From Phalacrocorax aristotelis (lineage: Eukaryota; Chordata; Aves; Suliformes; Phalacrocoracidae), in NCBI RefSeq assembly GCF_949628215.1, contig NC_134311.1, positions 60,558,205 through 60,622,204 on the forward strand: a stretch of DNA of 64,000 bases, in the 5' to 3' direction. The translations under genes were made by a program, and so were the position numbers. Positions within the stretch are counted from its first letter, which is position 1, and every line of letters begins with the position of its first letter. The notes under the pieces were generated by a model. The model ran no database searches. It had not been told where the DNA came from and saw only the letters and a program-made list of their open reading frames with translations. Of the stretch, positions 1-12,442 are shown piece after piece.

Positions 1-819
1 ACCTGGAGAAGCTTGAGAAGTGGGCCCACGGGAACCTCAGGACGTTCAACCAGGACAAGTGTAAGGTCCTGCACCTTGGTTGGGGCAACCCACAGTATCA
101 ATACAGGCTGAGGGATGAAGGGATTGAGAGCAGCCCTGTGGAGGACTTGGAGTGCTGTTGCATGAAAAGCTCGACATAAGCCGTCAATGAGCACTTGCAG
201 CCCAGAAAATCAATTGTATTCTGGGCTGCATCAGAAGAAGCATGGCCAGCAGGTCAAGGGAGGTAGTTCTGCCCTTCTACCGCGCTGGTGAGACCCCACC
301 TGCAGTGCTGCGTCCAGCTCTGGAGTCTGCAGCAGACAGGTGTGGACCTGTTGGAAGGGTCTAGAGGAGGGCCACAAAAATGATCAAAGGGTTGGAACAC
401 CTCTCCTATGAGGACAGGCTGAGAGAGTTGGGGTTGTTCAGCCTGGAGAAGAGAAAGCTCCAGGGAGACTTTATTGTGGCCTTTCAGTACTTAAAGTGGA
501 GTTACAAGAAGGGTGGGGACAAACTGGTCTTTAGCAGGGCTTGTGGCGATAAGATAAGGGGTAATTGTTTTAAATTAAAAAAGGGTAGATTCAGACAAGA
601 TATAAGCAAGACATTTTTTATGATGAGGATGGTAAAACACTGGCACAGGTTGCCCAGAACGGTGGTAGATGCCCCATACCTGGAAACATTCAAGGTCAGG
701 TTGGACAGGACTCTGAGCAACCTGATCTAGTTGAAGATGTCCTGGCTTATTGCAGGGGGTTGGACTAGATGACCTCTAAAGGTCCCTCCCAACTCAAACT
801 AGTCTATGGTTCTGTGATG
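1..819 (+). mobile_element. CR1 LINE 3' fragment (sense), cut by window edge
   Basis: Non-LTR retrotransposon remnant of the avian CR1 family. The left part encodes degraded reverse-transcriptase C-terminal sequence with several frame breaks. The open segment 380-730 keeps the end of ORF2, including the stretches [20 protein letters not shown] and HWHRLP. The right end is the typical CR1 3' UTR (TTGGACTAGATGACCTC, then a TTCTGTGA-type octamer near 810-819). It has no intact ORF, so it is a dead copy. It lies in the ERCC8 intron upstream of the exon at 1247, in the same orientation as the gene. The true 5' limit is outside the window. Confidence 0.93.
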
Positions 820-1246
820 TATAACTGTTGTAGATGTGGAGTTCTTGTAACAGTTTCAATATCTGAGAGAAAATTATTATGTTGGATCATCTAGGAAGAA
901 GTTTAAGGCAGTAATTGCTGAACCAGTTCTAATTTCAGTGATAGTTAAGGTGCTTAGTACAGATCTGGCATGCAATAGCCTATGCAAATTCTATTTCTAA
1001 GTGTGGAACTTCTGATTTTTAGGCATATCTTTCTTAGAGTTGATATTGAGAGTGAACTTTGATGAACAGAAAAACTATTCTCTTGTTAGACATCTGTTAT
1101 TGGAAATCTCAAGAGTTGTATTAACGTTGGGAGACTTAAAATTAATTTTATTAGGTATTAAAGATTAAATGAAATTGACCTTTTCAGGTAAAGTTATTTC
1201 CCATAAATTTAGTTAATAGCTAACTGTTTAATCCTTTGTTTTACAG
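820..1246 (+). other. ERCC8: ERCC8 intron, 3' end
   Basis: AT-rich intronic sequence between the CR1 fragment and the next coding exon. It ends in a pyrimidine-rich run and the acceptor TTTTACAG. I see no gene or repeat in it. Confidence 0.8.
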
Positions 1247-1444
1247 GTGAATTATGGGAAAGTCTGTAATGAAAGTAGAAAAGGACTGAAATTCACCATC
1301 TCTTGTGGCTGTAATACAGAGTTTGCCTTTGTACCATATGGTAGTACCATTGCTGTTTATACAATTTTCACAGGAGAACTGATAACTATGCTTAGAGGGC
1401 ATTATAGTACTGTTGACTGCTGTGTATTTCAACCCAATTTTCAG
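1247..1444 (+). CDS. ERCC8: ERCC8 coding exon (third from last)
   Basis: 66 complete codons from acceptor TTTTACAG to donor CAG|GTAAGT. It encodes WD40 sequence with the blade start [11 protein letters not shown] near its end. The first codon is GTG (Val), an internal codon and not a start. The reading frame continues directly into the exon at 6582. Confidence 0.96.
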
Positions 1445-4400
1445 GTAAGTAAAATACAAATGTTATTCCAGACAACCTGGAATATTTATGCAGATTGTCA
1501 AACCATGTGCACAGAAAGCATTAACTTTTCAGGGATGTGCTTTAATCAAAGATCTTGACATAACAGGGAGTTCTGTGGCCTGTGTGTCAAGCAAGAAAAG
1601 TTTGGTCAAGCTTTTGGGATGGCCCTTTCTGTATTGGGTTCCTTCCACTGTTAATTTCATCTCATAGGTAATTTTTCAATATGCCTGGATATATTGTCAT
1701 TAATAAATTGTCTGCATTAAGGCTTTTGCCTGTTTTCTTTAAGAATGGAGGCATTTGTCTTTTTCTGAGGTACCTAAGGCTAATCACAGTAAGAAAGAAT
1801 GTGAAGTGCATTTAGGTGAAGTGCATTAGTATTGCTATCAGTACTGAGAAACCCCTCAAGTACTTTGCCAAGGTGAGCTTGCTCAAATGCCTGTAGTTAT
1901 ACCAATCACTGGATCTATTAACAGTTTGGATGAAGTGTTGAGAACGTGATGAGCTTCTTAAATTAATCTGAGAACATTTCACCTAAGAAATACCATAGCA
2001 TTACAGGGACTCATGGTGCCGAGAGCCTTTTTTTTCTTTTCCTCTGCCTTTTTTTTTCCTTTTCCGTTTCTCTCGTAATAAAAGACGAAAGGATAACAGA
2101 GCTTAATTTGTTATGAGATACTTTACCACACATTGTTCTTGTGGTTTGTGGTGTGGCAAGGGCAGAATGAATGTTAGTATGGATTTTAAGGCTGTTATGT
2201 AGTTGCCCTCAGGCTCTGAGGATTATACATCATGTTCCAGCTCCTCCTCTCTCATCTTTTGTTTCTGAAGTATCAGGCACAAATATTTGAGGCAGAAAGG
2301 GCATATGGCTATCTTTTCATGACCTCATACAGTATATCATAGAAGTGAATCTGGTAGCTCTTTCTTTGAGTCTAGTAACTTTAACTGAAACAGTATTTCC
2401 CTACCACTGAGATGGACTTCACTGAAAGTTTTGGCCACATTACAGAGGAGGCAATAATGCCCAAGATAATCAGCCTTGCTAGAGCTGGAAAGCCATTCTG
2501 GCATGATTAAGGCAGTGAGATATGAGATCCACTGAAAGGTGGAATATTCACATTATAGCTAAGGCATATCTTTCTGGACTATTCTTGACTAGCTTAAAAA
2601 GCCCTTTGTGTTTAAGAATAGTTTCCCTATAAAACTGCTAGTATGTTTATATTAAGTCATCTTTGGTGTTCTTCTTCAGAAGTTGAAGATGTGAGGCTCA
2701 CTAAATATCCCTGTAAATCATGTGTTTCAGCCCTGGAAATGCGTATCTCTTCATAGTGCCCCTATCTTGGCTCTTACAATCCTTAGAAAAGGATCACTCT
2801 TGTGTGAGCATGCACACAAGAACTGCATCAGCCACTATAGCTGTGGGTTTATGTTGGCAACAACTTCATTTGTTTATTCATTGTGATTCCTGATTCTCTT
2901 TCAGAATCACCCTTTTCCAGAGTTCAATTCTGTATTCTAGAAGTGTGACTGGATTTTCTTTTTCTTTAAATGCTCTGCATTTAGTTGTGTTAAATTGTTG
3001 CTCTGACGGAATAACGTTACTATAGTCAGTGTGTCAACACCAAAGGTGTAGTCGTAGTGTTATTTTGGCTGTGTTTACACCTATACTTCCAAATAGCTCA
3101 TTCTGTCTTGAGACAATAACATATGTTCATCAGGCTTCATATAATTCCAATGGAAATGATGATTTCCTAGTTAAAATTTTTCTGAGAATGCAATTGTTTG
3201 TAAAATTTATTGTTTCCTCGTTTATTCCACTCTTGCAAACAATATTAAATCAGTGTGTTGCAAAGTTATTCATAGCTGTGTATTTCTATTTTCAGTTACT
3301 AGTTGTAAATAAAATCAGTTTTGCTTGACAAAACCTGTTTTGTTGCAAACTGCATTGACTGATGTTTAAATTCCTATATCTTAACTCTACAGTAACTGAA
3401 TCGTTTTATCACCTTTTCCATTGTCTTGTTTAGTATTAAAGAAATTTCAGTTAGTTCATTTGTATCTGTATCATTCCACTTTTTTCTTTCCTTATTTTTT
3501 TCCTAATGGCATATTAGCTCTCTTTCAGCTTTTTAGTATTTCAATACATATTAAAACATATAATTAACTTGAGCAAGCCAGAATTTTTCTTGGACAACTC
3601 TTCTAAGCCTCTGCTAGAAGTTATGCATCTACTGGTGAAATGTGTAGCAAATGGCTTTCTAACATTTTTCTTACTTATTAGCACATTTGAAATTAGTACA
3701 CTATCTTCATATGAAACAAGGTCTACATCTTTTCTGTTTATGTTCTAACATTTCTATCTAGTAGTGAGTCTCTGTCACTGTTAAGAGTTTTGTTTATATT
3801 AATAGTCTTAACTTCTTCTGCTGTCTTTAACCTTGCTGAGTGATTTTTGTCCTACCTACCCCCAGATTTGGTCCTTAGGTTTTCTTACTATTTTTTATAA
3901 TGTTCAAAACTCGTGATTGATGTTGGTTGGTGCCAGTCCCTCATGTTCTTTCTGTTCATCAACTGTATTTGAATCACTATCTTTGTTTCACCTCATTACT
4001 GGAATAGGCTCGAAAGGAACTCCAGATTTGCACCAATTATGTATTTGGGGTGAGAACTATCTTCTGTTTGCGCAGAACCTTATAATCAAATATGATCGCT
4101 GATACCCAAGCAACTAGCTATTTGCAATCCAATGATATTGGTCTTTATCTGTTCTTATGAGGTCCAAATTAATTAGCAGGTTTGTGTGGAATACCTTTTG
4201 TGTTTGAGATATTGTATGGCACTGTTTCCACAGAGTGGTGTGAGATTTAGTTAATGTGTGTGTATATATGCCTTTTGAGATCCTGGGAATGGAGCCATAA
4301 AATCCACTGTATTATTGTTGGCCTAAATTGTTCTTACATAAATATCTCTGTAAAGTTAATAGGTTGTTAGTCTGCTTGAGTAATAAGAACTGCAGAATTT

Positions 4401-7400
4401 GACCCTTTAATAAGAGCCATTAATTTAATAGGAGGTCGGTAATTTCAAGGGTGGTGTGGAAGAGGAAGTCTTCATTGTGCAATCTCTTAGGTGATGTTTA
4501 CTATTGGGTCTAATATGCTATATACCATTGTGCCATGTTAGCTACTTAAAATAATTTAAGTAAACAAACAAGACCGATGTTTCCCTTTCAAAAAAGAAAT
4601 GGAGTAAAGCACCATGCACGAATAACGTGTAAAATATTAGGTATGCATGAGGAAACAATTTTGCTTTCAAGTATATATACTTCTACTGTTCAAGAAATGC
4701 CAGTGACATCTGCAAAGGTATTTGGCAAATCCAGTGGTAGGCTAATAAGTAAAGATAATGGAAAGTTAAATTAAGTTTTATTTCTCAACCTTTCCTCAGA
4801 GTCTTAAAGCATTATATTTCCATATGTTGTACCGTAAACATGCATGGGGCATGTTTGGAGTACAATACATGTGCATGTCCTGTACTGTACCATAAACATG
4901 CATGGAGCTCCCTGGCTCTTCTTTTGGCTGACTTAAGGTATGAGTCACCATTTCAGGTTGTAGTAATTAATTGTAAGTATTACCCAATGCAGTGGATATT
5001 AACTGAAGATCTTGCAATGCCAGGATCAGAAAGTGAGACAAGTGGTAATAAAGATGAAATAGAAGTATGCTGATGTCACTGTGAGATTGCTCATGATGAG
5101 ATTTATGGCGTGGGAAGGTTTTAAAGTTCTAGTGATATTCTGTATCCTGACAAAGACAGGAGGCATGAGTAGAGTACTGCTGACAGGATAAAGTGGGATT
5201 TGACCTGTATCTTGGTGTAACTTTGACCTGTCCTCTTTTAAGCAAGACAAGTAAGATGTTTCTCTCTCATAAAATTATAGAATCTAATCTTGTGTTTCAT
5301 GCATGAATAACTTAATGCATGGGACCAGTTTTACAAAAGTTGAGTATGTCAGCTCTCTTGAATAAGATTACCCACATAAATGGGTGTTTACAGGAATTAG
5401 GCATTAAGTTCCTGTACTGTCAGCGTAATTCATACAGTTCTGGAATTAAATGTGCCTAATATAGGAGGCTTTCTGTGAAGACAGAACTGTACTAATTTAT
5501 TGAACTTATGTTGAATCAATGTATTAATAATGTGCACTTATACAGAGTTGCTAGTGTGTTAAAGCCAACCTGCTTAAAGCAAGGGTTTCATACTGTCAGC
5601 CTGAATACAGAAAAAATACTTCATATGTTTCACTTGGGTAGTTTAAATGCACAGCAATACTCAAGTGTTGTCAGATACCGTATGTAATATGCTGGAGTAT
5701 GATTCAAGATGGAAGGCATACGAGAATACCATCATGTGTGTCAATTTAAGTAGCACTTTGGAAAATAGAAGCATTATTAGTGCAAAATATACTGCAAAAA
5801 TGGTGTAGTATTTCTCATTAGCAACATTTCTTCAGTTGAAAGTGACAGAGATGTCTGTTTTTCCTATAATGAAGAACTAACAAAACAGCTATATTTGACT
5901 GTTAGGTGTTTGGTGTAGAGACTGTTTGCTTCCATGTGTTTGCAGGGTGCCTTGCACAATGGGATCTTGGTCCTTAGTCGTTATCATAATAGAGTTATTT
6001 ATATTAAAAATAATAAATTGGTCTTTTTGATCTCTGCCTTCCCAACAGGATACAGGCTTCAAATTGTTCTTTTTGTTCTTTTCGTTTCCTAGGCATGCTA
6101 AAACTATGTTTACTTTTCTACTTCTTTGTTCTATACTTATGCACTCTTCTAACATGTATTACTAGATGCTTTTGAGTTATTTTTTTTAAATTATAATTAA
6201 AAATATTTTCTTTTTTTCCTTTCTCCATGCAACATCTCATCTTTTAAGCTTAAGTCATCACTTAAGCTTCCAAACTGGTAAAATAGGTGTCTTTTTAGGA
6301 GACATAAGCAGGGGAAGAAGAAAAGTGCATTTAAGCAATACAGTTCATTTAAATATGGGTAGTGCTGTTTTGGTGAGCAATCTGGGAAAAAAAAAGATCT
6401 ATTCATTTTGGTTTGGCATATTATTTAAAATACCGTTTATCAGGATTATAGTACAAATTAGAAATTGTATATTTGTCTTTATTTTTAAATAAATATTTCA
6501 TACCTTTGTTTTCCCAACATTATATCTATGTCACTCATCAGTAAATTTGTGTAAATGTAGTTTTTGCTTCTTTTCCTAAAGGAACTTTATAGTGGTAGCA
6601 AAGATTGCAATATCCTTGCGTGGATACCAGCTCTTCGAGAGCCAGTTCCTGATGACACTTCTGAAAAGGTAATGAATTTGTGAGTTTGAGCTATACTTTT
6701 TATGACCGTTATACTTGGTGGGGGGATGGTGTGGAAATTAAATATGATGTGTTACACCATCAAAATTTGTAACAATTCTTAATTAAGAGGAGAATCACGT
6801 ATTGTTGCTCTGTGATCTTTTGATCTGTGGGGTTTCGAGACAGCATATTCTTTCATAGTCTAGTAGGATCTTCTGCAGACTTCTAGCTTCTCATTTAATT
6901 AAAAGTAGTACTTGTCATTTGGCTATCAGTCTTTTAACTTCTACTTTAGCTTCCTTAGTGTCCATACTGTTTTCTGTAGTTTATGCTATTTTGGAATTGG
7001 AGAGGTGCCAAAGACTATATTTTAAATTGTTTAAGAGTATACTGTGTGTTGAACAGTAGAGATTTAGGCATGCCACGCTTCACACCCAAATATTTTTGAT
7101 GCAGAGGTATGATAAAGAAGATTCTAAATGAGCTTATTTTAGTGTTTGAGGCAAGACATTTAGGCTGTTATAGGGAAGATCATATATAATACTGTTTTCC
7201 AAGAGAGTACTTTCTTAGTATATGAGCTGGGCAATAACAGTGAACAGTTTGAGGGGGAAAAGTTCTAGACTTTAAGGAACTGAAACCAGTCACAGAATCA
7301 GAGTCTGGAAAACTGTACTAATGTTAAAAAAATCAGAATCTATTAATGTTTTGGCTCAGTGTACAAAAAATCTGCTTTTTAAAATTTCTGAAATGTTCCA

Positions 7401-8462
7401 TTTTAGGGAAATGATAAGCATAAATTTTTTGTAACATTTGCTTTGCTTTTTAAGGCAACTTATTTCAAAACTATCCTACATTTAAGTGAAGAAGAAAAAA
7501 GTGGTTTCAATGTTTAGTTGACCTAAACCCAAAATATGTTCAGTTGCCCTGAAATGAACACTTTTGCTGTAATTGAGGCTTTTGATGTGTGTGATTTTTT
7601 TTTTTTTTTCCTTAGTCTGAAAAACAAAAACAAACACACAGCAACAAGATTATTTACCCAACTCTGATTAGAACTGCCCCTTTAAATTTTTCATGGTAGA
7701 GGTATGTAATATGTGCCATTGTTTTGAAATCTGTTAAGCTACAGCTGCTGTTCGCAAATGTTGTAGATGAGCAGTGCCTCTGAAAGCAGCAGTTCTGCTG
7801 TCCACAGGCCACTAGTTCCTGCTCCCTCTGATGTGCTAGAACGGCCATTGGAGTGCCCTGTATGAATAGAATCTGAACCCAGGATAGCTGTAAACCAGAA
7901 AAAAATTTTACCCCACATCAAAACTGTGATTTGGTGCACTGTGTAGCTGCACAAACCCTTTAGCTTGTCCCTGGGTGGGCTGAGGTGAGAAATAGTTGTT
8001 GGATGAGGATAGAGGCCAGGACTACTTCTTGAGACAGTAGTGCTTAGTTATGCTGGGCCAGGGAAATTACAATTTAAAACCAGTAACTCAAAACAAACAT
8101 AGTAATATCTATCTGCCATATTTTACACCAGACACCTGTAAAACTACCAGTCAGTGCTCCAGATATATTTTTGATGAAATTGGAATTAAATAGAATACTA
8201 TTTCATTTATAATTTAGCCTGTCTCTAATAAGCAGAATGGCCATAGTAGTAGTTAAAAAAAATCCGGTACCCATGAGAGACATCATAGTTTGTCTACATA
8301 TAGTAACTTAAGAAATGCCTTTAGCATTGCCCTTATTTGATTTTAATACTTTTAATTAAGCAAACTACTGATTTTTTTTTTCATTTTCTTTAGTGTCTGC
8401 CTCAACAGCATTTAAATCCAGCATATGAAGACGCATGGAGCAGCAGTGATGATGAAGGCTGA
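1247..8462 (+). CDS. ERCC8: ERCC8 (CSA) DNA excision repair protein, last three coding exons
   Basis: Partial gene. The coding exons are 1247-1444, 6582-6668 and 8394-8462 (stop TGA 8460-8462), together 117 codons of a protein that is about 396 aa in human. All three junctions are in phase 0 with GT-AG borders. The product is the WD40 substrate receptor of the CUL4-DDB1 ubiquitin ligase in transcription-coupled nucleotide excision repair (nucleus, Cockayne syndrome A protein). The visible part covers the sixth-to-seventh WD40 blades (VNYGKVC..., [36 protein letters not shown]) and the acidic tail ending [10 protein letters not shown]. The match to vertebrate CSA is close throughout. The tail linker (EKCLPQQH) differs from the human one. 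Earlier exons lie to the left of the window. It shares orientation with ELOVL7, whose promoter lies about 21 kb downstream. Confidence 0.96.
1445..6581 (+). other. ERCC8: ERCC8 intron (about 5.1 kb)
   Basis: AT-rich intron without a convincing exon or recognisable interspersed repeat. A 20-bp segment at 4828-4847 recurs at 4886-4905 with one mismatch. The donor is GTAAGT and the acceptor TTTTCCTAAAG. ORFs of 60-99 codons inside it show no protein-like features. Confidence 0.8.
4828..4905 (+). repeat. short direct repeat, 20 bp x2, 58 bp apart
   Basis: TGTACCGTAAACATGCATGG at 4828-4847 is repeated at 4886-4905 with a single G-to-A change. The material between contains further CATG-rich, near-palindromic sequence. 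It is probably a local duplication in the ERCC8 intron. Confidence 0.75.
6582..6668 (+). CDS. ERCC8: ERCC8 coding exon (penultimate)
   Basis: 29 codons between acceptor CTAAAG and donor AAG|GTAATG. It encodes the end of the last WD40 blade ([16 protein letters not shown]) and the start of the tail (EPVPDD). This is strongly conserved relative to human CSA. Confidence 0.95.
6669..8393 (+). other. ERCC8: ERCC8 last intron
   Basis: AT-rich intron with no recognisable exon or repeat. It ends with a long T tract and the acceptor TTTCTTTAG. Two overlapping antisense ORFs at 7654-7954 are not supported by any family resemblance. Confidence 0.75.
8394..8462 (+). CDS. ERCC8: ERCC8 terminal coding exon
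   Basis: 22 codons plus the TGA stop. It encodes [22 protein letters not shown], which aligns with the human CSA C-terminus ([16 protein letters not shown]). The acidic serine-rich tail is conserved. Confidence 0.95.
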   Translation, partial: CLPQQHLNPAYEDAWSSSDDEG

Positions 8463-8765
8463 ATTTCAATTATGTGCTGACATAAAATTGACATTCAGGC
8501 ACTGCATCTGTGGACTTTATCCACAGAATTGGATATTGTCAGATTTATTACAACTGGATTTTTGGTACAGTTCTGTCAGAGCAAGGTCTTTCAGAAATAA
8601 GTTTCCACTGTTCTCTGTGTTCTTTCTTCACTGTTACAGTTAAATCTAAAGGATTACTTTTTCATACTTACTGATTTTTATACTTACCGTTACACATTGG
8701 TATACTTTATCCAGTGTTGAACAGCTGATTAAAGGGAAAATAAAAGCCCTTGGGACCAGTTACTA
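8463..8765 (+). other. ERCC8: ERCC8 3' UTR (minimal)
   Basis: Sequence after the stop, containing AATAAA at 8739-8744, which would place cleavage near 8755-8765. Later AATAAA hexamers at 9096-9101 and 10096-10101 would allow longer 3' UTRs. No transcript data are available here, so the end is an estimate. Confidence 0.5.
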
Positions 8766-8949
8766 TTGCATTGTTTCTGGTATCCCTAATGCATAAGGAG
8801 GCAATCCCTATGTTTCCAAGAGACCTGATACAGAGGACTTTGCCTGAAGGAGGACTAGCTCAGGGATGCTTCCAGCTTATTTTTATCAGATGGAGCAGAC
8901 TATTGATTTTCAAGTGCTTATATGCTGTGGGAGCCAACAGGATTTTGTG

Positions 8950-9150
8950 CCTATTCTTTTGCATTTTCAATTTTGCATAAGTTTCTGCATAAATTCAGTA
9001 TTCAGTTCAGGAAGAGGTATAGCTGGGATCATCTATTCAAGTATTTATATGGTGACCCCATCAACTAGTATCTGAATCTGTCCCAGAAAGTTAAGAATAA
9101 AAACTATTTTAGAGGGTTTTTTGTTGCTCCTGTTAGCCAGCTTTTAAGAT
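8950..9150 (+). repeat. unidentified dispersed repeat, copy 1
   Basis: By eye this segment aligns in the same orientation with about 12,443-12,650 at roughly two-thirds identity. Shared landmarks are TTTTGC, TTCAG, CTAGT.TCTGAA.CTGT and TTGCTCCT. I cannot assign it to a known family. It is non-coding and may fall in a long form of the ERCC8 3' UTR. Confidence 0.55.
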
Positions 9151-9290
9151 CAGCTTTCTATATATGAATCTCTCTCACTTCCCTAGTCAGCATGAAGAAT
9201 TCCTGGACAGAAACAGGCTTAAGGTACAGTACATGGCAGCAAGTGGATCACATTTCAAGTTAGAAATATCAGATATAGTCCTTTGAAACT

Positions 9291-9510
9291 TTTCATCTGA
9301 ATTTGTGGTCCTAATGCCTGCTCTGCTTTGAAAGGGAGGAGCTTTGTGAGGTTATTGTCTCATCTCAATCACTAGTTCCTGCTTCAGATATAGTGTAGTC
9401 ACCAATTTGAGAGCCAAGTTAGAAGTTCCCATCAGATGTAGATGCAGCTCTATTGAGGAAAAATTCCTTCCAAAACGAATCAGATATTAGGACCACAAAT
9501 TCAGATGGAA
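9291..9510. repeat. 220-bp unit bounded by 25-bp inverted repeats
   Basis: 9291-9315 is the reverse complement of 9486-9510 at 24 of 25 positions (core ATTTGTGGTCCTAAT). The 170-bp interior has no coding content. I see no clear target-site duplication, so it may be a decayed non-autonomous DNA transposon or a hairpin created by local inversion/duplication. Confidence 0.7.
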
Positions 9511-10307
9511 GGAAAAAAAAACTATACAAATAAATGAAAGATAATTTAATCTTTGTATAGTGTGTATTATATCTATTATTAGTATGCATGTTAGAATTAA
9601 TTCACAGTGCTTCTATAATTTAATATCTATACAAGATAGAAGCTGTCAGTTCCTGTATCAATCTAGAGTCTAGGTTTGTAAAATGATACCAGGTGAGGAG
9701 AGGGCATATCAAGAGAGTTGTAATTAAGCAAGCTTCATCTGTAGTGCATATTTGCTGGGAGAGACACAAAATTTAAGTTGCGCTATTAAGTGGGTTAGGT
9801 GCAGGGTGGAAGACTTCTGGAAGTTTTGGCTGAAGTTAATGACCAGCCTGAGACTATTCCTGTAAAGTGACAGAGAAGAGAATTTTCTGGGTTTTTTTTC
9901 AAATTATAGTTTTCATTACCAAAGGTAGCTGTTCCCCCTAAAACTGGAAAAACTGGGGAACAAATTTGAAGAAAGATTATACATTTTGATTTTTGTTTTG
10001 AAGATTACTTTTTTGTGTGTTATAATTTTACATATCATTTGTATATGCCAACTGCAGTGCATGTATTTGGTATGTGAATTTCTAAAAATGTGCTCAATAA
10101 ATCACAGTTATCAAAGAATAAATGTATTTTTTAAATGACCTATAAATGGTGTTGATTTTAAAACAAACAAACAAAAATCTCACCAAAAAACCCACCGGCT
10201 CTATGGTGGACTGGGAATGGTATATAAAATGGAAGAGGTAGAATGTTGCATTAATTCTCCTGTTTTTTGGAATGGCCTTTCTCAATTGAGTTCCTCTTCC
10301 TCTGCTT

Positions 10308-12385
10308 TGTGTACACAATTATTGACATTGGAAGAGATCACTGGAGATAATCTAGTCCAACCTCTCTGCTTAAAACACAGTCCCCTAAAAACAGGTTCCT
10401 CAGGCTTGTGTCCAGTTGGGGTTTGAGTATCTCTACAACCTACAAACCTCTTCCTGTGTTTGAGCATTGCTGGAGTGAAAGTTTCTTAGTAGGTTTAAAT
10501 GGAGTTTTATGTATTTCAGTTTGCACCCATTGCATCTTGCCTCATCATTGGAAAACACCGAGAAGAGTCTGACTTCCTCTTCTTTATTCTCCCTCTCCCT
10601 GGCTCTGTCAAGATATTTCTACACATTGGTGAGATCCCCCTGAGCCTTTTCTTTTCCAGGCAGAACAGTCCTAGCTCTTTCAACCTCTCCTCATAGGAAG
10701 AATCACCTCCCTCAGCCTGCTGACAGCACTCTTCCTAATGCAATGCAGGATGCTGTTGGCCACCTTTGCTGCAAGGGTACAGTGCTGATTAATGCCACTT
10801 TACTGTCCACCATGAGTGCTGAGTCCTTTTCTGCAAAGCTATTTGCCAGCAGGCTGGTCCCTGGCCTCTTCTCGTCCATGGGCTTCTCCTCCCTGGGGGT
10901 AGGATTTGGAATTTGCCTTTATTGATTGTTATGAGATTCCCATTTGCCTATTTCTCCAGTCTACTGTGGTCCCTCTGAATGGGAGCAGTGCAACCATTGG
11001 GTGTGTCAAGCAATCCTCACAGTCTTGTAGCTTTTAATGTTGCATCTCTGTGGGCTCAAGGAATTCAAGCAATCGGGGTCTGTTTGTACGACAGTTTGGG
11101 GAGTAATCTGCAGAAACGAGCTGTGCTTGCAAGGACTCGATCATTCCAAGAAACAAAACCTTAAGTCCAGTTTGATTGACTTAATTTCTTTTTTAAGCTT
11201 GTTGAAGGCACATTCTGTTCTATCATCAAGGTCTTTAATGAAGATGTTGAACTATATTGGCCCCACTGTCAACCCCTGGGATACACCACTAGTGACTGAC
11301 CTCCAACTGGACTTTGTGCCACCCGTTGCAACCCACTGGCCCTGGCCCTTCAGCCGTTTTTTAATCTTACTGTCCACTTACCTAGTCTGTACTTTGGCAG
11401 CTTATCTGTAAGGGTGTTTTGGTAGAGTGTCAGGAGCCCTGCTAAAGGAAAAGTAGAGATCACCTGCTGTTCTCTCCTCATCCACCAAGCTAGACACTGT
11501 GTTGTAGAAGGCGCTCAGGTTGGTCAGGCAGGCAAGTTCTTCCCATCATAAATCTACGCTGACTGATACCTTCTTGTCCTTTATCTGTCTGGAGGTGACT
11601 TCCAGGATTATTTCCTCCATCACCTTCCAAGGATTGGTGGTGAGGTTGACTGACATGTGTCTTCTGGATCTTCCTTCTTGAAGACAAGGGTGACCTTGGC
11701 TTTCTTCCAATCCTCAGAAGCATCTGCTCACCATGACCTATCCAAGATAATGGAGAGTGGTCTTGCAATGGTATCAGCCAGCTGTGGGTGCATCTAGTCA
11801 AGCATTGGGCTTGTGCATGTCCAGTTTGTGTAAATGTTCCTTAACTGATCTTCTTCCACCAAGGGTATGCCTTTCTTGCTCCAGACTTTCTAGTGGTCTC
11901 GGGAACCTGGGGTTGCTAAAGTCCAGTCTTATCACTAAAGAGCACAGTGAAGAAGCATTGAGTACCTCAGCTTTTTCTGTGTCCTTTGTCTCCAGTTTCC
12001 CTGCCCTGTTTAGCAGTGGGCCCACATTCTCCCTAGTCTTCCTTTTGCTGCTGATATACCTGTAGGTTTTAGTTTTACTTTTCATATTCCTCACCAGATC
12101 TAACTCCACATGGGTATGGGCTTACCTAGCCCTATCTGTACATGCTAAGACAGTTCCTCTATACTCTTCCCTGCTTCTGACACTCATATGCTTCCTTTTT
12201 GCACCTAGAGTTTTGTCAGGAGCTCCATTTTCATGCATGCAGACTTGCTTCCACCTTTGCTTCATTTTCTGTACGTGAGGGTGGACCATCCTTGAAAATC
12301 AACCAGCTCTCCTGGACCCTCCTTCTCATCAGGGCCACATTCCATAGAATTCTTCCAGACAGACCCCTGAACAGGGATCTGTCTG
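10308..12385 (-). mobile_element. long antisense CR1 LINE fragment
   Basis: A CR1 copy in reverse orientation of about 2 kb. The lower-coordinate end is the CR1 3' terminus (read forward as GGAGATAATCTAGTCCAACC). The body corresponds to reversed ORF2 reverse-transcriptase sequence, for example ATGAAGATGTTGAACTATAT and the Leu-Pro-rich RT segments on the minus strand at 11,490-11,801. It is strongly degraded, with many stops and indels, and looks older and of a different subfamily from the copy at 14.9 kb. About 150 bp around 11,034-11,190 do not fit the CR1 pattern and look inserted. The 5' limit near 12.38 kb is approximate. Confidence 0.85.
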
Positions 12386-12442
12386 AAAACATGGAAACTT
12401 TCCTCTATACTTTTATGGGGATCATTTTCATACTGTTGCTGA

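Noticed and set aside
11490-12109. Minus- and plus-strand ORFs of about 100 codons
   Set aside because: They fall inside the antisense CR1 and are fragments or shadows of its reverse-transcriptase region, not host genes.
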